A DNA stretch of 64,000 nucleotides from Seiridium cupressi. Its lineage: Eukaryota > Ascomycota > Sordariomycetes > Amphisphaeriales > Sporocadaceae. The notes under the pieces were generated by a model. The model had not been told where the DNA came from. It saw nothing but the letters and a program-made list of their open reading frames with translations, and did not search any database. This document shows positions 1-9,984 of this stretch, in pieces. The translations under genes were made by a program, and so were the position numbers. The number at the start of each line of letters is the position of its first letter. Position 1 is the first letter of the stretch. The stretch lies in assembly GCA_036674765.1 (NCBI GenBank), contig JARVKI010000052.1, forward strand, positions 1 through 64,000, in the 5' to 3' direction.

Positions 1-75
<75 letters not shown>
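1..75. repeat. poly-C homopolymer at window start
   Basis: The first 75 bases are an uninterrupted run of C, followed at once by ordinary complex sequence. This is not the usual fungal telomere repeat (TTAGGG/CCCTAA). A pure run of this length at a contig edge is most simply a sequencing or assembly artefact, since G runs are produced by two-colour short-read chemistry when signal is lost. A real C tract cannot be excluded from the sequence alone. Confidence 0.9.
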
Positions 76-76
<1 letters not shown>

Positions 77-3000
77 TGAATGAGCAGCTCCTCTCGGTAT
101 CTTGGGGGTGGCGAACACAAATGTAGCTAAAACCCATTCTGCCTCTAATGCGAGAAAAGGGCGTGGACAGGGGTACATGCCTAGCTTCTAGGAGTTGGAG
201 GAATTTCTTGCCATCTGGACTAACCAAATACAAGACGGGCTTTTCGGAGATGGCGGGATCGAGCCGAATGGTCGCATAGCTGAGAGTGCTGAGCACCTTT
301 CTGCGCAATTTGAGTTGTATAAGTCGTGGCATTGTGGGAGAGAAGAATATCTCTTAATTGACGTAGATGGAAGAACCTCGCCTCTTTCGAATCATACTAA
401 AACTAGATGTGTAAGGTTGCGCACTGTGTTGTCAGCTCATATCATTAGATTCACGGCCGTAGCATTGAGAATCCATTCTCGGTCCCTAGCTTCATCAGAG
501 CGGGAGGCGAAGGCTTCGGGTCTTTTTCATAACATGATCAAGTCAATGGGAACTCGTCGTTTATGACGAAGGTCACACGTTAATATTGAAATCGGCAGTG
601 AGACCATTAAACATTCAGCGAAGGAGAATGGTAATTTGTCCAAGCTGTGGGGAAGTGTTGGACTGGATAGCTTCACTCCCGGCAAACATGGTCGAGCGGC
701 ATGAAAAGAATCGGGCGCACCTACGTCGCCCGGATAGGACGTAATACGACTTGGCAGAAACAACAGACCTTCAAGGATAGACAAACAAACAACATCCTAC
801 AATCAGTTGCTACGTATATTCTAATTCTTTGCCGAAAGTCGGGCTACGTAACTACTTGTGGTATGCAGTGAATGGTTGGAAATGTGCTAACTCCCATATC
901 TACCACTGGGTAGTCTTGGCCATGAAATTCCGAGTTGTTCATGGTCAACTTGCTCTCGTTGATATACGGGTAAAGTAAGTCGTGGTTGTGCGAGGGGCGA
1001 AAATCACCTCGACAGTAAGAAAATTTGCAGCTTCGGAACATATATTGTCGTCGTAGACACCAGCATTGGCGAAGTCATGTGCAGGAGGGTGTAGGTAAAA
1101 GCTTTCGCGTACTGGGAGTACGTTTGCATCCGCTCAGAGTCGTTGCCATAAAAATTCGGCCACCAAAACATATCAACTTTACTTATATATTTACCATAAT
1201 GTAACAGTCCTTTAAAGCTTAGAGTTATGACATTATATAAATATAACTTAAATTCTTATATACGAGTTCTAATCTTATTTTAGAAGATTTTTGTTGATAA
1301 AGTTCTATAGGTTGAAAGTAAGAGGATTATACCACCCGTCAAAAACCCTCTAGAATGCAATCCAGGGTGGCCGAATCTTTATGGCAACGATTCTGCCACT
1401 GGCAGAGCGTTGTCTTTGGACAGTACTCAGCTCAAAGTCAGACCGCACACATGTCTATGAATTAACTATAGGTCAGGAACCTTGTACTTGGAGAGAAGCA
1501 GGTTAGTCATATGACAAGAGGACTACTAAGACTCAGGGCCCACATCACCGTAAATGCCATAAGAGCTTATGGAGACTTCGTGATTCATATTCAAAATTGG
1601 GGATGCCGATTTTCTACATGATGCATTTGTCGATGCCTATGACGAGATGGATTTTTGAGCTGAATCGGTTGCTGAAGCCGAGGGACAACCTCGCTAATGT
1701 AAGGAGAACTGTGGCACAGTTGCGAAGGGGCGAATGAGATGCACATATGACGTAGCGTCCACCAATGAGTACACACTTGCATAATTTTTGACCTTGTTGG
1801 GGTTTGACTGTGGTTGTTATGTTTCTTCTTGGTGTGGATCGAGATCTATCAGGTGTAGGTTCTCTAGGATTAGCTAGAACAAAATACAAGCAAATACTCG
1901 AACTAGTGTTTGTGATGCTCTAGTCCAATATCTCTCGGAGAATACTTCAGTAGGACCACGAAGTGTGTGCATTGTCGCAGCCTGTATTCATTCTTAATCA
2001 AACCATAGAATCTTTGGTGTTGGTTTTGTCGTCTAGACAGTTAAGAGGCGTGGTCTAAGCTTGAATGCATGCCAAGTACACGTAGTCAGTAGCGTTGGTG
2101 TTTTTCCCGGATCGAAACGATAGTCTTGGCTGCAATAGTTCTTGCAAAGTATGGACTCTACTGATCGGTCCATACCGTCATATATCACATCATTCCACCT
2201 CAATTTCGTGCTGATGCTGTAGTCGTTTACATTGGCTTGCTACTATGAGTCTCCAGATATCTCATGGCGGCTCAATAGCTATGTTCAAACCCTGCAGCGT
2301 GCAAAAGAAACCTCGCTGGTTTGAGTTTTGGACAAGACGAAGCCATTTGAACCTTAATGCTGCTGCATTTGCCTAAGTTATGACTGCGATAAGGGTGTTA
2401 CAGAAATAGAAAGCACAAGCTTACGAAATCATGTGGATTATGATAGAGTTCAAGACCAGAGTCTAGAACAAAGTAAAGCTTCGATACGAGGCCGACCCCT
2501 ACGTTTTCTCCAGCGGGCGAGATGAAGGTTGCAGCAATTCAGCACAGCCCTCTGGGTCGACGGACCACTGCAATTGCCGTTACAGTGGGCCCTTGTCCAA
2601 CGCACTGCACACAGTCTGTGGAGTGCCCTGAGCAAATGGACTCAATCCTGTATACCAATACCCCTTAGAAATGAGCTTGTAATGCAGCATGAGTCAAGAT
2701 AACGCCCTTGCATGTGAGAAAATGGTTCGCGCTAGGTGTTCAACCCAAACAGGACGGGAAGGCTTGTCAGGGGTCTCTCGAGAAAGCCACATCCAGCCAT
2801 TGAAACATACCGCCCCATCTTATTTGGCGGGTTGCAGCATCCGCCCATGTTGATAGGTTGAGGCCCATGTTTCGCCAAGCAGGTACAATCAAAAGCTTGG
2901 ATTCGTAATGTTAATGGTAGAGCCATCGCTGGTAGGTGAATTAAACAGGTGAATTATCTTGAAACTTTCCCCATGGCATCACTAAACGCAAAGGTGCTCA

Positions 3001-4770
3001 AAGAGTGGTTGGCCTCAATAAGTGATAATTGTTGACTCCCTTTGCCCCACAAACCGCGACAGGTCGGATCCATGGGGGATCTGGAGATGCATGAGAGGGC
3101 CAGGTTCTATGTATGGGGGTTGTCCCAGTCGGTAGTTACAGGCGGACATTTGGTCAAGCGCAAGGCCCCGGCCGATGGATAGTAAACAAATGGCAGTTGT
3201 TGTGTGATGCAAGTTTTCCACGCAGCATCAGGAAATCACGCAGGCATGTGTTCCTCTGCGCAAGTGTGTGTTCAGCAGGTCAAGATCTTTATGACGTCAA
3301 TGCTCGAACTTGCATTCCTCAGTGTGGTGTTGTCGGCGGTCGTCGCAGCCCGTGGGGCGATGTCGAAGGCAGACCGCCCAGCCAGCTGCCAGGTCAGCTT
3401 CTATGCTTGACTAACAACAAGTCTGGCTTGGCAGACCCATTCCTCGGATACGTTTGGAGTATCGGGTCGGTGATCTGTTCCATAGAGATTGCGTGTCCTC
3501 CAATGGAGCATTTGGAGCAACTTTCAGCTCTATGCTGCATACCATAGACGCCGATCCTTTCGTGTTATACACTAGGGAGCTGCAGCCCGAACCTTGGAAC
3601 TTGGAATCGGGAGCGGTTCGCCTACCGAGATTTCTTGACGTGGTAGGGTCTTGCATTAGTGCCGTGCTGTGCGGCGGGACGCCCGTCCCAAAAGAGCGGC
3701 GAATAGAGAATCAAGCCTTAATCAGGAACCTGGCGAGCGCTGAGACATTTGAGGTGGCACCGTATGCTTGACCAATTTCTCACGGCCACGGCCCCTGCAT
3801 AGGGGTCTGCGGTCAAGTTGGGAGCAGGGGAGATGGTAGTCGAGATCACTTCAATCCTGGGCCTTCGTACGATGTTGACTGACCAATTTGAATCGTCTGA
3901 CGACGAGGATATGTCGTTGCACGTGGAGAAGACGACGAATGCATCGTCACAACAGGCCGGATCCGGGGCGTTCGAAAGACACCGGTGACGCTGAGCTGCC
4001 CATAGCTCCGAGGCTCTCGGGCCGTTCACAAGCGCTGCGATGAGAGAGTTGAGCTATGCAGACCCTGAAGCGATTCGTGAACTACCCTAACTAGCGTATA
4101 TAATCGTGGCAATGCAACGACAGTAGGAATTCAAACCCTCCGAAATGCGCCGCCCGAGACGACGATTTGCTCTTTGTTGAACCCTGGTTTGTTTCTGTAG
4201 CAGGTGCCATGGGCTGTTGTCGTTGGTGCTTTGCCCGGAGCGAGAGCCGTCTGCATGAAGAGGTTGAGAGCTTGCTGTCATGGTTGCGCGCATTTGGACC
4301 ATTCATTCTTGGGGGTCGCTGGAGTAGGGCGAATCAACTGCTACGGAGGTTCAAATAAAGTTTCCCCCGCTGATCAACGGACTGCAGCTAGGTAGCACAG
4401 ATATAGCTGCTGAGCCCCCGATGCGTCTACTCAGTTACCTCTATTCTTGCAAGTGAGTCTTTCTACCTCCCACGACGTGTTTCACACATTTTTCACCACG
4501 TTATCGCAGCATTCAGCGCGTACAGTATCTGATACTGCGCGTCCACGTTGCCCCTGCACTGGTGGCTGCACCCGGCCTCTTGGCAGGACCCAAGGCCCCA
4601 CTGCCGAGAACCCCCACTCGCATCGCCTATCAAAATTTGAGCGAACTGTGGACCGCCGGGCGCGTCATCAGGGAAGGGCTGGAGCAGGAGCAGGAGCACT
4701 GGGAGCCACTACAGCTCCTGAGGGCTGCAGCTGCAGTGAATCGACGCCGGTAAACAGACAGATCTGAGAT
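76..4770. other. gene-poor left flank, no supported gene
   Basis: No open reading frame here has a recognisable domain or a convincing exon structure. The stretch at about 1145-1330 is clearly AT-richer than its surroundings. Around 3200-3770 there are overlapping plus-strand frames: one has a hydrophobic start reminiscent of a signal peptide (from about 3291) and another has a short Cys-containing stretch. I could not join them into one gene with consistent splice phases. The region may contain decayed coding sequence, or be simple intergenic or subtelomeric DNA. Confidence 0.5.
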
Positions 4771-4773
4771 TTG

Positions 4774-4940
4774 TTCATTTTCCTTATTTCTCCTTTGGGT
4801 CCGAACAATCGAGACCATTCTTCCCCATCTTTCCTCTCCACTGATTTTCCCACTCTCGCTGTCCTGCACCTCTATCTGTATTTCTAGGACCTCACCTTCG
4901 TTTGCATCCTTCGCTCCCACTGCTTGCCTTGATTCCTTCA
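4774..4940 (+). promoter_or_regulatory. pyrimidine-rich tract upstream of the channel gene
   Basis: The plus strand here is strongly C/T-rich with many TTCC, TCTCC and CTTC words, and ends about 250 bp before the start codon at 5191. Coding-strand CT-rich tracts of this kind are common in core promoters and 5' leaders of filamentous ascomycetes, so this is the likely promoter or leader of the mechanosensitive channel gene. The transcription start itself cannot be placed. Confidence 0.4.
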
Positions 4941-5190
4941 CGAGTCAGGTATTCTGTACGACGGTATCAAACCTCGCGACAGCCATTAGGACGTTGCATC
5001 GCAATAGGGCAACTGTAGCTGGTTAATAATACCTTTGGACGGGTTGCAATAGACTAGGGACCCGGACCTTCACCTCTCAAACGCCGATCAATTCCAATCG
5101 AGGGGAAACGTCTAGGATATCTCGAACGGATTTGGACGCCCGTCATCCCAGGAGGCCAGCCTGCCTACAAAGCCACTACTTTAGACGAGC

Positions 5191-7820
5191 ATGACCACAC
5201 CCGTCCGGACGGGGTCATTTGAGTCCAACAACATGGCTCAAACCGGCTCGCACGACATGGAGAAGGATGGTTCTCCTACCTTGACACATGCACCCACTGT
5301 ATCAGATACAGATCACAACGAAAAAGAGAAACCCCCTAACCTTCGACTGCAGCTGCCAGCACGCGACAGCATGGATCGAGCGTCCTCGGAGGCGCGATCG
5401 CCCAGCCAATACCTTTCACCTGGCGTGGATAACAGGGATCGCGAGCAAGCCACACGTCTCGTTGATGACTTGACTATGCTTCATATTCAGCAGATGGTCA
5501 GCAACCAGGAAGATGAACTCAGCCGGTCTATGACCAAGGTGCGTTCCAGACAAGAGCCTGTTAGCGAGGACGTCTTCAACGCGCCCACGCATACCGTCAC
5601 CCTTGGAACACCACAAGAACCACCCAGCAAACTTAACAAGGTTTTCAAGGGCGTGAAGAAACTTCCGCGGGTTGTACGCTACTTTTTCTATCTGCTTCCG
5701 ATCACTGCGATCCTTCTCATCCCCATCTTCTTAGGCATCTTCCTCGACCCCCGCCACCAGACAGCGGTTGGTGGCACTGGAGGTACTCAACTCCTCTGGT
5801 TCGGTATCTGGTTGGAGATTGTGTGGCTATCCTTGTGGGCGGCCCGTATCGTTACGGCAATTTTCCCGTTCGTCGCAAGCATCGGTGCAAAGATTGTGGG
5901 CTCCGGAAACCCGAAAAAATGGAAAGCCATGGGCCTCCAGCTAGAGCTTCCTACAGCTCTCTTTCTGTGGATGCTTGCCGTTCTAGTTTCTTTCATGCCT
6001 ATCCTCAATGATAGTAGCCACAAGGTCCCGGCGGAAGGGGACAATCCCTTCCCCGACGTCGGCTGGATCGAGACCCTTCACAAGGTCATCATCGCGCTCT
6101 TCATCCTGGCTGTTCTGAACTGGGTCGAGAAAATCCTGATTCAGTGGATCGCGAACTCTTTCCATCTTCGGACATACTCCACAAGAATCGAAACGAACAA
6201 GCAGAGTATCGCGTACTTGGTACATCTGTTCGTCCATAGCAGGGATAATCTCGTTTCCGAAGAGTCGGTGAAGAATACGCCCGGCCAAGTCGCATCTGGC
6301 GCACGCACCCCTATGAAGTTACTCCAGAACAACGCCCGCAACGCTTTCAATAAGGTCGGTGATGCCGCTAATCGTGTCGCTGGTGACTTCACTGGCCGCG
6401 AAGTTACGCTTAGCAATCACCCCCGCAAGGTTGTTTCGGAGCTGCTTCGAAACACTGCCTCTGCCCAAGTCCTCGCCCGCCGCCTCTTCCGCACCTACGC
6501 CAAAGCTGATTCCGATGTGTTACGACCGGAAGATTTGAACCCCGCTTTTCCAACACCGGAAGACGCTGAAAACGCATTCGGCATCTTCGATCGTGATCTC
6601 AATGGTGACGTCTCAATGGACGAGCTCGAGGCCTTTTGTGATGAAGTCCACCGGGAGAAGAAAGCCATTGCAGCATCCGTCAAGGATTTGGACTCTGTGA
6701 TTCGCAAGCTCGACCAGGTCTTTGTTGTCGTAGTGATTGTCATCACTATTATTGTGTTCATCTCGATAATTTCGTCATCCGCAGCGACAGCTTTGACCTC
6801 CGCTGGCACGGTCATTCTTGGTGAGTACATTCTGTCCCCAATCTCCAATCCTGTATGAGTTTGCACTAACATATTCTGTCAGGTCTCTCTTGGCTTCTCC
6901 AGGCGACTGCGCAGGAATTCTTGCAGTCAATCATCTTTGTATTCGTCAAACATCCTTTCGACATCGGCGATCGTGTCACTGTATATGGTAATACTGGCGC
7001 GGCAGGAACGGGCGATGATTACTATGTAATCGCGATCTCTCTCCTGTACACCGAATTCAAGAAAATGGAGGGCCACATCGTGCAGGCACCGAACTCTCTC
7101 CTCAACACGTTGTTCATCCTCAACCACCGCCGTTCTGGACAATTAGCCGATGTGTTCGAGCTGCGCATGAAACACGGCACCCCTCGCGAGCATATCGAGG
7201 AGCTTCAAGCAAGGATGACGGAATATGTCCTTGAGCACAGACGTGATTTCACCGGCAAGATCATCACGGAAATGAAGGGTGTCGAAGACGCCTATTGCAT
7301 TACAGTCAATTTCATCTGTTTCCACAAATCCAGTTTCCAGAACGAGTTGCTGCGTCTCACCCGTCACAACAAATTTGGTCTTGAGCTCATGACTCAAATG
7401 GTTAACATCGGCATTGAGCAACCCAGAAGACAGTACCAGATCTCCGGTCGCGAGTTCCCCATCTATCAGACCAACGTGCAGCCACCAGCTTATGACGCCG
7501 GCTATCCTGCGGTTGATACATCGAAGCTCGCAGCAACACGTCGAGCGCGCTCCGACTCCCGACTCTCGGCGCAAGATCAGGACTTCTACCAAGACATCTT
7601 CTCCAGCCGCAAGGCACATCCTACGTTCGCTCATCAGCCTCCCATTGCAGAGGAGACGAACACATCAGCGCCCACCGCCAGCGGCGCTATAAATCCTCTT
7701 GAGCGGACGACGAGCATGACTTCCGGAAGCCAACGCGCCCCCGCAGGTCACCGATTGTTTGGTCGTTCAATGACCCACAGGAGCACTGCGGATAAGCGCA
7801 GCGAAAGAGACATGGTTTAA
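5191..7820 (+). CDS. MscS-family mechanosensitive ion channel with EF-hand (fungal Msy type)
   Basis: Two exons, 5191-6820 and 6883-7820, encode 855 residues. The 62-nt intron has GTGAGT, a CTAAC branch site and CAG, and the join is in phase. Residues 1-150 are polar and probably cytosolic. Hydrophobic segments lie at about 164-185, 200-231, 252-272 and 297-320. A canonical EF-hand calcium loop starts near D467 (DRDLNGDVSMDEL). A long hydrophobic helix at about 510-545 leads into the pore-lining and beta-domain signature, seen as VFVKHPFDIGDRV at about 562-574. This layout (four N-terminal helices, EF-hand, MscS core, disordered tail) matches S. pombe Msy1/Msy2, endoplasmic-reticulum channels that regulate calcium and volume responses to hypo-osmotic shock. 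The tail beyond about residue 740 is Ser/Thr/Ala-rich and lacks a domain. Family call is secure; location and calcium role are inferred from the family. Confidence 0.93.
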
Positions 7821-8136
7821 TCCGGTATCGACTGACGTTATAGCCATGGCATTAAATCAACACACACTCCTTTTAAAGTTTCATGATAACGAAATACACA
7901 TTGCAGGCGCAATCTCAAATTTTTTCTACTGTTCACCAGCGATCAACAAATAGGGTAATGGAATAGAGACATAGATATAGAAAGCGGATGAGAATACCCG
8001 ATAGACAGCATAATAGTCCAGGTAGTGGATCAAAATACACGTTCAAAGACCTGACTCATTTGAAGACGTCTTATACACTCCTGTGTTGATATATCTTGTT
8101 CTGATTCCTCATAGAATGAATTATTAATGATTGTAT
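7821..8136. other. convergent 3' intergenic region
   Basis: This 316-bp gap lies between the stop of the plus-strand channel gene and the stop of the minus-strand GH18 gene, so it should hold both 3' untranslated regions. It is AT-rich with AATAAA-like words on both strands. I see no other gene. Confidence 0.5.
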
Positions 8137-9333
8137 CTACTGTTCCTTAGCTCTGAGAGGGCCATCCGAATAGTACTGAAAATCATCGGGCAACGGCGCT
8201 TCAGCGTCTGCTTCAGTATCTGGGTCGATTTCGAATACTGATGAGCTGGTCGGTGTAGACTCTTTGCTGCACGCTGTTTCTTGCTTCGCACCCTCGGCGT
8301 TAATATCCGGCAATAGATCTAAGCTCTTTCCCCCATCGTCTCTCAACAACTTAGTCATCCGCTGTGCCCACTCCCACGGCCTTTCTTTACCTCCTGGTGA
8401 GCTGTTGAAGTACTCCCAGCCCATGACCCCGCCGAACCTTTCATTTCCGAGCCTTTTTCTCAGTAACACTAGATTTGGGCCAAGCACCTCCCAGGGTACC
8501 CAACCTATGCCACAAATGGATGTTAGTAGCACTCTGAGAGGACGGACGAAGAACGCTGTTCCGAGTAGCTTCGCGAGACAACAAAGAAAATTGCTTATGA
8601 AGGCAATGAGATACGATGGGAGTGGCATACCGCTCCCATTATCACTCGTCGTGATGAGGCCCATGACGACCTTGCGTGGATCCCAACCACGGGCCACGCA
8701 CATTTCGTACATGAATGGCGTGCTTGCATCCCCCCAGCCACAGTAGAACTGTGCGTTGTACCAGGCGATGTCCTTCCCGCGCATCACCTCCAAGGCCTCG
8801 TAGTCAAAGCCGCTCAGGTTCCTCCGGGAGTCGAGGAGCGCCGCAGCCACAGGCGCTAGCGTGATGAGAAACGAAGGCCCAAAGTCGGCGCGCAGCCTGT
8901 CGATCAGCCGGATGATGCCCGCCAGCGACATGGGCTCTTCGACGTCCAGATCTAGACCGTCGAGGCCGCGATCTCGGATCATGTCCCGCAGCGGGGTATA
9001 GTACACCTCGAACGTGTTTTCATCCTGGTCGAGACGGGTGAAGGAGCCCTTGGCCGCGCCGCCGAGCATGCCAAGCACGGAAATCCCGCTTGCTTGGGCG
9101 ATGCGCAGTTCGGCCCATAGTGTAGCAAAGCGTGGATCCGAGGGCGGGTGGTCGTTGAGAGTCAGTCCTGAGGGATCGGAGTTTATATGAATGGCGGCAA
9201 CGATGAGATGTGTTACGGAGATGTCTGGTTGTGTGATGAGGGGAAGGATGGAGATGGGGTTGCCCGAGGGGTCATTAACGGTTTGGTGGTATAGAATTAG
9301 GCGGGGGAGTGACGTTCGAGGTATTGGCGCCAT
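8137..9333 (-). CDS. glycoside hydrolase family 18 protein (chitinase/ENGase-like), no signal peptide
   Basis: The minus-strand frame opens at ATG 9333 and runs unbroken to 8137. A strong intron lies inside it: donor GTATGC at 8630, branch TACTAAC near 8527, acceptor ATAG ending at 8505. It is 126 nt long and stop-free. Splicing gives exons 9333-8631 and 8504-8137 and a 356-residue protein; reading through gives 398. The GH18 catalytic signature DGLDLDVE sits at residues 125-132, with E132 the expected acid/base and D128/D130 supporting it. An SxGG-like strand motif (MLGGAAKGSF) precedes it near residue 90. The spliced protein continues into WVPWEVLGP and FGGVMGWEYFNS, as in GH18 barrels. No signal peptide is visible, so it is probably cytosolic, acting on chito-oligosaccharide or N-glycan-type substrates. 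The C-terminal 55 residues are acidic and Ser-rich. Confidence 0.85.
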   Translation of the reverse strand: MAPIPRTSLPRLILYHQTVNDPSGNPISILPLITQPDISVTHLIVAAIHINSDPSGLTLNDHPPSDPRFATLWAELRIAQASGISVLGMLGGAAKGSFTRLDQDENTFEVYYTPLRDMIRDRGLDGLDLDVEEPMSLAGIIRLIDRLRADFGPSFLITLAPVAAALLDSRRNLSGFDYEALEVMRGKDIAWYNAQFYCGWGDASTPFMYEMCVARGWDPRKVVMGLITTSDNGSGMPLPSYLIAFISNFLCCLAKLLGTAFFVRPLRVLLTSICGIGWVPWEVLGPNLVLLRKRLGNERFGGVMGWEYFNSSPGGKERPWEWAQRMTKLLRDDGGKSLDLLPDINAEGAKQETACSKESTPTSSSVFEIDPDTEADAEAPLPDDFQYYSDGPLRAKEQ

Positions 9334-9984
9334 TTTGAGGCGTGTTGACCCGGAAATGTTAACAACTTTTGTCTTTTATACGATTTCATGAGGAGAGGGT
9401 GAGATAATCCGAAGCTGGGTAAAATCCCGTGGGGTTCTGGGCGACGTACCTGCTGTGTTTCTCAAACTGATCTGTAAGCTGCGGCTTAGCTACCTCAATG
9501 TAGGTAATTGCAAAATTACAAGTGACGCCAATGTTGAACTGTCTACCAAGGTAGCATATCGTGAAGGGAATTTGGTACTGACGGTGTATACTGCTGAGCT
9601 GTTGCGTATGAATTGCTTATATTCAAAAACCTAGCAGCACTTGCCAATCAACTGTGCTGGCTGCCTTAGGTACATTGCCAGCAGCCCGCTTGGTCAACCC
9701 AAATGAGGCGGACGGGCTAATATAATGTGGGCGACTCCGCTGAAAGAGAGACCAATCAGGGCCCTCGCAAGCCCCAGGTGCTGCTACGGGCCCGAGCTTT
9801 GATGCCATAGAGCCTGAGGACGCCATTGATAATTTTCTTCCTCGTCGCACGCGGTGACCACCGTCAAGAAGCGAACACTTGTCGAGAGATCTTTGAGGGT
9901 CAGACGTTGTTGTGCTTATGGCTGAAGAACATCGGTCTCATTTCGGGCTCAAGTCAAGACGCCGTTGCAACTCAGTCTGACGTC
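9334..9984. promoter_or_regulatory. divergent promoter region, GH18 / SPX-EXS
   Basis: These 651 bp separate two divergently transcribed genes and must contain both promoters and 5' leaders. I see no clear TATA pair or recognisable operator. The frame preceding the SPX-EXS start is open from 9826 but contains no upstream ATG, so 9985 is the first usable start. Confidence 0.45.

Noticed and set aside
1..75. Telomere at the left end
   Set aside because: The run is pure C with no CCCTAA or related unit, so it does not match any fungal telomere repeat I know.
9826..9984. N-terminal extension of the SPX-EXS protein
   Set aside because: The frame is open but begins with TTG, and SPX domains start at the protein's very N-terminus (MKFAKEL).
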